From: Shimia sp047124445
GTDB lineage: Bacteria > Pseudomonadota > Alphaproteobacteria > Rhodobacterales > Rhodobacteraceae
Length of the DNA stretch: 64,000 bases
Assembly: GCF_047124445.1 (NCBI RefSeq)
Contig: NZ_CP138921.1
Span: forward strand, 2,294,001 to 2,358,000
Direction of reading: 5' to 3'
Shown piece after piece: positions 60,316-64,000 of this stretch. The translations under genes and the position numbers were made by a program. Under the pieces are notes generated by a model. It ran no database searches. It was not told the DNA's origin and saw only the letters and a program-made list of their open reading frames with translations. Within the stretch, counting starts at the first letter, position 1. The number at the start of each line of letters is the position of its first letter.

Positions 60316-60351
60316 GCACCGCACTGGTGCAACACTCACGCACCCCGGTGC
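60316..60351 (+). promoter_or_regulatory. Two small hairpins in rpsP leader
   Basis: GCACC-GCACT-GGTGC (60316-60330) and GCACC-CC-GGTGC (60340-60351) are adjacent, related short hairpins 26-61 bp before rpsP. They may mark a leader element or RNA-processing site. Stems of five base pairs are weak evidence. Confidence 0.35.
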
Positions 60352-60376
60352 ACACGCCATATTAGGAGATAACACC

Positions 60377-60742
60377 ATGGCTATGAAAATTCGTCTCGCC
60401 CGCGGCGGTTCCAAAAAACGTCCTTTCTACCGTGTAGTAGCAGCGGACTCCCGCATGCCACGTGACGGCCGCTTCATCGAAAAGCTGGGCACCTACAACC
60501 CACTGCTGCCAAAAGACAGCGAAGAGCGCGTGAAGCTGAACATGGAACGCGTTCAGTACTGGCTGGACCAGGGCGCACAGCCTTCTGACCGTGTGTCCCG
60601 CTTCCTGGAAGCTGCCGGTGTTGTCGCCAAGAAAGAGCGCAACAACCCTAAGAAAGCCGAGCCAGGCCAGAAAGCCAAGGACCGCGCAGAAGAGAAAGCT
60701 GCAAAAGCAGCCGAAGCCGCTGAAGCAGCAGCTGAAGAGTAA
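60377..60742 (+). CDS. rpsP: 30S ribosomal protein S16
   Basis: The 121-residue ribosomal protein begins MAMKIRLARGGSKKRPFYRVVAADSRMPRDGRFIEKLGTYNPL, the conserved S16 start, and ends in an Ala/Glu/Lys-rich tail (AAEAAEAAAEE) typical of alphaproteobacteria. TTAGGAG precedes the ATG. The ffh-rpsP-rimM-trmD order is widely conserved; here bluB is inserted between rpsP and rimM. Confidence 0.98.
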   Translation: MAMKIRLARGGSKKRPFYRVVAADSRMPRDGRFIEKLGTYNPLLPKDSEERVKLNMERVQYWLDQGAQPSDRVSRFLEAAGVVAKKERNNPKKAEPGQKAKDRAEEKAAKAAEAAEAAAEE

Positions 60743-60758
60743 GACGGACAGTCCCGGA

Positions 60759-61388
60759 ATGACCGAATTCACTTCTGATTTCCGGCACGATCTGCAACGG
60801 CTCATGCAGTGGCGGCGCGATGTGCGCCGCTTCCGCACCGATCCGGTGGACGAGGCACTTCTTCGGGAGTGCCTCGACACATTTCTACTGGCCCCGTCTG
60901 TGGGCCTGTCAGAGCCCTGGCGCGTGATCCGCGTGGAAAGCGATGAAGCCCGCACTGCCGCGCTCAAAAACTACCAAGCCGCCAATGCCGAAGCCCTCAA
61001 GGGCTATGACGGCGACCGCGCAGCGCTCTACGCAAATCTAAAACTCTCCGGCATGCAGGAATCGCCTGTGCAACTGGCGATCTACTGCGACGACGCCACC
61101 GCCAAAGGCCAAGGCCTTGGTGCGGCCACCATGCCCGAAATGCGCCGTTATTCCGTGGTTGGCGCGATCACCCAATTCTGGCTCACCGCCCGCAGCTTTG
61201 GGCTGGGCGTCGGCTGGGTCTCTATCCTGGACCCCGAGCAACTCAACCGTGATCTGAATGTGCCGCCAGAGTGGTCACTGGTCGCCTACCTCTGCGTCGG
61301 CTGGCCTGAAGAGCTCTCTGACACGCCGGAGCTGGCCAAAGCGGGTTGGGAGGAGCGCGAGACCGCGCTGCCCATTCAGTCGCGCTAA
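60759..61388 (+). CDS. bluB: 5,6-Dimethylbenzimidazole synthase
   Basis: The 209-residue nitroreductase-fold enzyme has the BluB signatures RRDVRRFRTDPV near residue 19, APSVGLSEPWRVIRV near 46 and the C-terminal GVGWVSILDPEQL and LCVGWPEE. BluB cleaves reduced FMN with O2 to make the lower ligand of cobalamin. It starts 16 bp after rpsP and is followed 80 bp later by rimM, inside a translation operon; no other cobalamin gene is nearby. Confidence 0.92.
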   Translation: MTEFTSDFRHDLQRLMQWRRDVRRFRTDPVDEALLRECLDTFLLAPSVGLSEPWRVIRVESDEARTAALKNYQAANAEALKGYDGDRAALYANLKLSGMQESPVQLAIYCDDATAKGQGLGAATMPEMRRYSVVGAITQFWLTARSFGLGVGWVSILDPEQLNRDLNVPPEWSLVAYLCVGWPEELSDTPELAKAGWEERETALPIQSR

Positions 61389-61468
61389 CCCCACGCGCCC
61401 CCAGCTCTCCCTTGCACCTCTCCCTGCATTCGTGGAAAAACAGGCGCAAGCAAAGCAAAGGCCGCCCC

Positions 61469-61987
61469 ATGAGCGACACCCCTTCTGAACTCATCTGCGT
61501 TGGCGCCATTGGCGGCGCCTATGGCGTACACGGCGAAGTCCGCCTCAAAAGCTTCACCGCCGAAGCCGAAGCGCTTGAGGATTACGCGCCCCTGCTGACC
61601 GAAGACGGCGCGTTTGAGTTTGACATCGCCATCACGCGCTCCATCAAAAACGGCCTCGCTGCGCGGCTCTCTGGCATCGCGACCAAAGAACAGGCCGACG
61701 CGCTGAAAGGCGTGAAGCTCTTTGTCCCCCGCGACCGCCTGCCGGAAACCGAGGACGACGAATACTACTACACCGATTTGGTGGGCCTTGAGGTGCGCGA
61801 CACCGGCGGCAATGTACTTGGCAAAGTGAAAAACGTGCTCAACCACGGCGCCGCGGACCTCTTGGAGGTCCTGCCCCCAAAAACTTCGGAAACCGTGTTT
61901 CTGCCGTTCACCTTGGCCAATGTCCCCACCGTGGACATTGCCGCAGGCCGCATCATCGCCGATCCCCCAGAAGGTCTGTTTGACTGA
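61469..61987 (+). CDS. rimM: Ribosome maturation factor RimM
   Basis: This 172-residue protein has the RimM N-domain CVGAIGGAYGVHGEVRLKSFTAEAEAL near residue 10 and the PRC-barrel-like YYYTDLVGLEVRDTGGNVLGKVKNVLNHGAADLLEV region near 97. It binds S19 and assists 30S maturation. The ATG at 61469 is used; homology begins at once. Its TGA overlaps the trmD ATG (TGATG). Confidence 0.96.
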   Translation: MSDTPSELICVGAIGGAYGVHGEVRLKSFTAEAEALEDYAPLLTEDGAFEFDIAITRSIKNGLAARLSGIATKEQADALKGVKLFVPRDRLPETEDDEYYYTDLVGLEVRDTGGNVLGKVKNVLNHGAADLLEVLPPKTSETVFLPFTLANVPTVDIAAGRIIADPPEGLFD

Positions 61988-62790
61988 TGACCGACGCCTC
62001 CAAGCCAAAATCCCATGGCCGCCTGTCCATCTCCGCCTCGCTCAAACCGCGCGAGCTGATCACCCACAATCCGCGCCTGTCCAAAGTCTGGTCGGCCCGC
62101 ATTATTACCCTGTTTCCCGACGCATTTCCCGGCGTCCTGGGCGAAAGCCTCACCGGCAAGGCGCTCAAGGACGGCAAGTGGCAGATCGAAACCACCAACC
62201 TGCGCGACTTTGGCCTGACCAAACACCGCAATGTGGATGACACCCCGGCTGGCGGCGGCGCGGGCATGGTGCTGCGCCCCGACGTACTTGGACCGGCAAT
62301 TGAACACACCATGCGCGGCGCTCGTGGCAACTGGCCATTGGTCTACCTTTCCCCACGCGGGCGTCGGTTCGACCAAAAAATGGCCCGCGCCTGGTCTCAA
62401 GCCGATGGCATCACCATGCTCTGTGGCCGCTTTGAAGGTGTCGATCAGCGCGTATTGGACCACTACAACATTCAGGAAGTAAGCCTCGGCGACTTTGTCC
62501 TCACCGGTGGCGAGATCGCCGCGCAAGCTATGATCGACGCCACCGTGCGTCTGCTGCCGTCTGTGCTCGGCAACGCTGACAGCATCGAGGACGAAAGCCA
62601 CTCCAACGGCCTTTTGGAGCACCCGCAATACACCAAGCCCGCCGAATGGAACGGCCACAAAATCCCAGATGTGCTGATGTCCGGCCACCACGCCAACATC
62701 GAAAAATGGCGCCACCAAATGGCCGAGGACATCACCAAGGCCCGCCGCCCGGACATGTGGGCTGCTTATGGGGCCGACGAGGACAATTAA
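61987..62790 (+). CDS. trmD: tRNA (guanine(37)-N1)-methyltransferase
   Basis: The 267-residue SPOUT enzyme has the core ARIITLFPDAFPGVLGESLTGKAL near residue 36, DDTPAGGGAGMVLRPDV near 82, LCGRFEGVDQRVLDHY near 139 and SLGDFVLTGGEIAA near 165, the SAM-binding trefoil knot. It methylates G37 of tRNA. About 35 basic residues precede the core, as in other Rhodobacteraceae. It is the last gene of the ffh operon. Confidence 0.97.
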   Translation: MTDASKPKSHGRLSISASLKPRELITHNPRLSKVWSARIITLFPDAFPGVLGESLTGKALKDGKWQIETTNLRDFGLTKHRNVDDTPAGGGAGMVLRPDVLGPAIEHTMRGARGNWPLVYLSPRGRRFDQKMARAWSQADGITMLCGRFEGVDQRVLDHYNIQEVSLGDFVLTGGEIAAQAMIDATVRLLPSVLGNADSIEDESHSNGLLEHPQYTKPAEWNGHKIPDVLMSGHHANIEKWRHQMAEDITKARRPDMWAAYGADEDN

Positions 62791-62862
62791 CCAAGTCCTT
62801 GCGCCCCGGCCCCAACCCATGTTTTTGTTCCCGCATCACAATTCTGAACAGGGACCACAGAC

Positions 62863-63198
62863 ATGGCCGCCAAATTCGAGCTCTACACCGACAAAGCTGG
62901 TGAATTCCGTTTCCGCCTGAAAGCAGGCAACGGCGAGAACATCCTCGCTTCCGAAGGCTACAAGCAGAAAGCCAGCTGTGAAAACGGCATTGCATCGGTG
63001 CAGAAAAACGCCGCTGACGAGGCGCGCTACGAGCGCAAAGAAACCGCCTCCGGCAAGTTCATGTTCAACCTGAAAGCCACCAACGGTCAGGTCATCGGCA
63101 CCTCGCAGAGCTACACCAGCGCCTCCGGCCGCGACAACGGCATTGAAAGCGTCATGCGCAACGCGCCTGAGGCTGCTGTGGTCGAAATCGACGACTAA
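62863..63198 (+). CDS. DUF1508 (YegP-type) protein with two repeats
   Basis: The 111-residue protein has two copies of the DUF1508 motif: FELYTDKAGEFRFRLKAGNGENILASEGYKQKASCENGIASVQKNA (about 3-50) and FMFNLKATNGQVIGTSQSYTSASGRDNGIESVMRNA (about 65-103). YegP-like proteins are small stress-associated proteins of unknown function. AGGGA precedes the ATG. The gene ends 21 bp from the convergent GH25 gene. Confidence 0.9.
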   Translation: MAAKFELYTDKAGEFRFRLKAGNGENILASEGYKQKASCENGIASVQKNAADEARYERKETASGKFMFNLKATNGQVIGTSQSYTSASGRDNGIESVMRNAPEAAVVEIDD

Positions 63199-63219
63199 GC
63201 CCAAGACACGGCGAGCGGG

Positions 63220-64000
63220 TCACCGGCCCTCTCGCCACCGCACCCAGGCTTCTGGACTGCCGCGAAACACGTTGATGTCCACCTTGCCTGCAACCCCGGG
63301 CACCAGCCCCGTCCCCGTATATTGCCAGAACGTCCAGCGCGCGCCGGGATAAACCTTTTGCGGGTGCCCAGCGACCGAGCGCAGCCAGAACTCCGTGCCG
63401 CCCAACGTGCCAATGCCGGTGTCCTGGAAAAAATCCACCGTCGTGTAGACAATCGGCCGCCGCCCGTAGTGCGCTTCCAAAATCGACAAGAATTTGCGCG
63501 CCTCGCTGCGCACCTTGCTGCCACTGGGCCGCAACCGGCATGTGCGCGACTGCGGCGTCCACTCCATGTCCAACACATGTGGCAACGGCGCGCCACTCGG
63601 CACGTTCTTTATAAACCATGCCGCCTGCTCTTCGGCTGGGCGACAGAAATAATAGTAGTGATAGCCACTCCACGGGATTCCCGCGCGCGCGGCCCCGGCG
63701 CGATGTGTGTCAAACAGCGGGTCCGCCAGATCCCCGCCTTCCGTGGCTTTCAGAAATGCAAAACTGACCCCGGCCCGCCGCGCCTCCTGCCAGTTGATGC
63801 TGGTTTGCCAGCGCGACACATCAATGCCATGCACCGGATAAGTCTCCGGTGGCCGCCGGTCCCACTCATGTGGATCAGCATCGCCAAATGTCGGATAGGT
63901 CACCACCTGCGCTGCCAAAGCCCGCACCCGCGCGGCCTCTTCCGCGGCTGCTTGCTGTGCGGCCTGAGCCGCTGGACCCTCCGGCACCGACCGGCCACAG
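63220..64000 (-). CDS. GH25-family lysozyme, 5' end outside window
   Basis: The frame stays open to the window edge, so the N-terminus is missing. The visible 259 residues have the GH25 start VHGIDVSRWQTSINWQEARRAGVSFAFLKATEGG and the catalytic Asp/Glu block HVLDMEWTPQSRTCR, then PIVYTTVDFFQDTG and WTFWQYTGTG. GH25 enzymes cut peptidoglycan between MurNAc and GlcNAc. A Cys near the visible N-terminal edge (CGRSVPEG) could belong to a lipobox, but that needs the missing sequence. Confidence 0.92.
   Translation of the reverse strand, partial: CGRSVPEGPAAQAAQQAAAEEAARVRALAAQVVTYPTFGDADPHEWDRRPPETYPVHGIDVSRWQTSINWQEARRAGVSFAFLKATEGGDLADPLFDTHRAGAARAGIPWSGYHYYYFCRPAEEQAAWFIKNVPSGAPLPHVLDMEWTPQSRTCRLRPSGSKVRSEARKFLSILEAHYGRRPIVYTTVDFFQDTGIGTLGGTEFWLRSVAGHPQKVYPGARWTFWQYTGTGLVPGVAGKVDINVFRGSPEAWVRWREGR

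Noticed and set aside
1..64000. CRISPR arrays, tRNA genes, insertion sequences or prophage genes
   Set aside because: I saw no regularly spaced repeats, cloverleaf-like intergenic sequence, transposase or phage structural motifs. This was a reading by eye, not a program scan.

Overview
The window looks like ordinary chromosome of an alphaproteobacterium of the Rhodobacteraceae (Roseobacter group). Supporting signs are an F0-only ATP synthase operon with a b/b' pair, separated from F1; a complete cbb3 oxidase locus (ccoNOQP plus ccoGHIS) with an FnrL-type regulator; the alphaproteobacterial regulator TrcR; a DacA-SPOR fusion; and an ffh-rpsP-rimM-trmD operon. GC is high, genes are dense, and many genes are joined by ATGA or TGATG overlaps. 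I see no rRNA, tRNA, insertion sequence, prophage or CRISPR array. The only RNA gene I can support is the small SRP RNA.

Layout. 1-957: end of a hybrid sensor kinase (HATPase-REC-HPt). 961-7584: a divergent LysR gene, then a six-gene operon (SCPx-type thiolase, two hot-dog proteins, acyl-CoA dehydrogenase, SDR, alpha-methylacyl-CoA racemase). Together these resemble the peroxisomal route for alpha-methyl-branched acyl-CoA. 7643-14469: hemE and hemC, a small membrane protein behind a CtrA-like box, hemF, an SDR with a degraded active site, an RsmC-like methyltransferase, clpS and a HAD hydrolase. 14660-16066: dacA. 16144-25226: ccoGHIS and ccoNOQP with an AraC-type regulator between them. 25447-28560: a universal stress protein, fnrL and hemN. 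28606-34774: the yejABEF-like peptide importer and a GNAT. 35016-40240: SRP RNA, a CpdB-like nucleotidase, nudC, a SRPBCC protein, a membrane protein and pheA.

40371-46558: a membrane-anchored cytochrome c, a tyrosine phosphatase-like protein, dnaX-ybaB-recR, trcR, an RNase T2 and a lipoprotein. 46693-49259: atpI-B-E-F'-F. 49611-54988: an accessory stretch with an Imm11-like orphan, a deiodinase-like redoxin with MarR, ArsR, a ClbS/DfsB protein, a LysR/EamA pair and azoR. 55052-62790: a prolyl-tRNA editing-like deacylase diverging from the operon ffh, NIPSNAP, four GNAT paralogues, chorismate mutase, rpsP, bluB, rimM, trmD. 62863-64000: a DUF1508 protein and a partial GH25 lysozyme.

How it works together. 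Six matches to the FNR-family site TTGA(T/C)-N4-GTCAA lie at hemE/hemC, ccoG, upstream of the AraC gene, ccoN/usp, fnrL/hemN and the ClbS/DfsB gene. The window therefore reads as a low-oxygen module linking high-affinity respiration, haem synthesis by both the O2-dependent (hemF) and O2-independent (hemN) routes, and stress protection. The most unusual features are the operonised alpha-methyl beta-oxidation set, the four coupled GNATs inside a translation operon, and the FNR-type sites on the AraC and DfsB genes.
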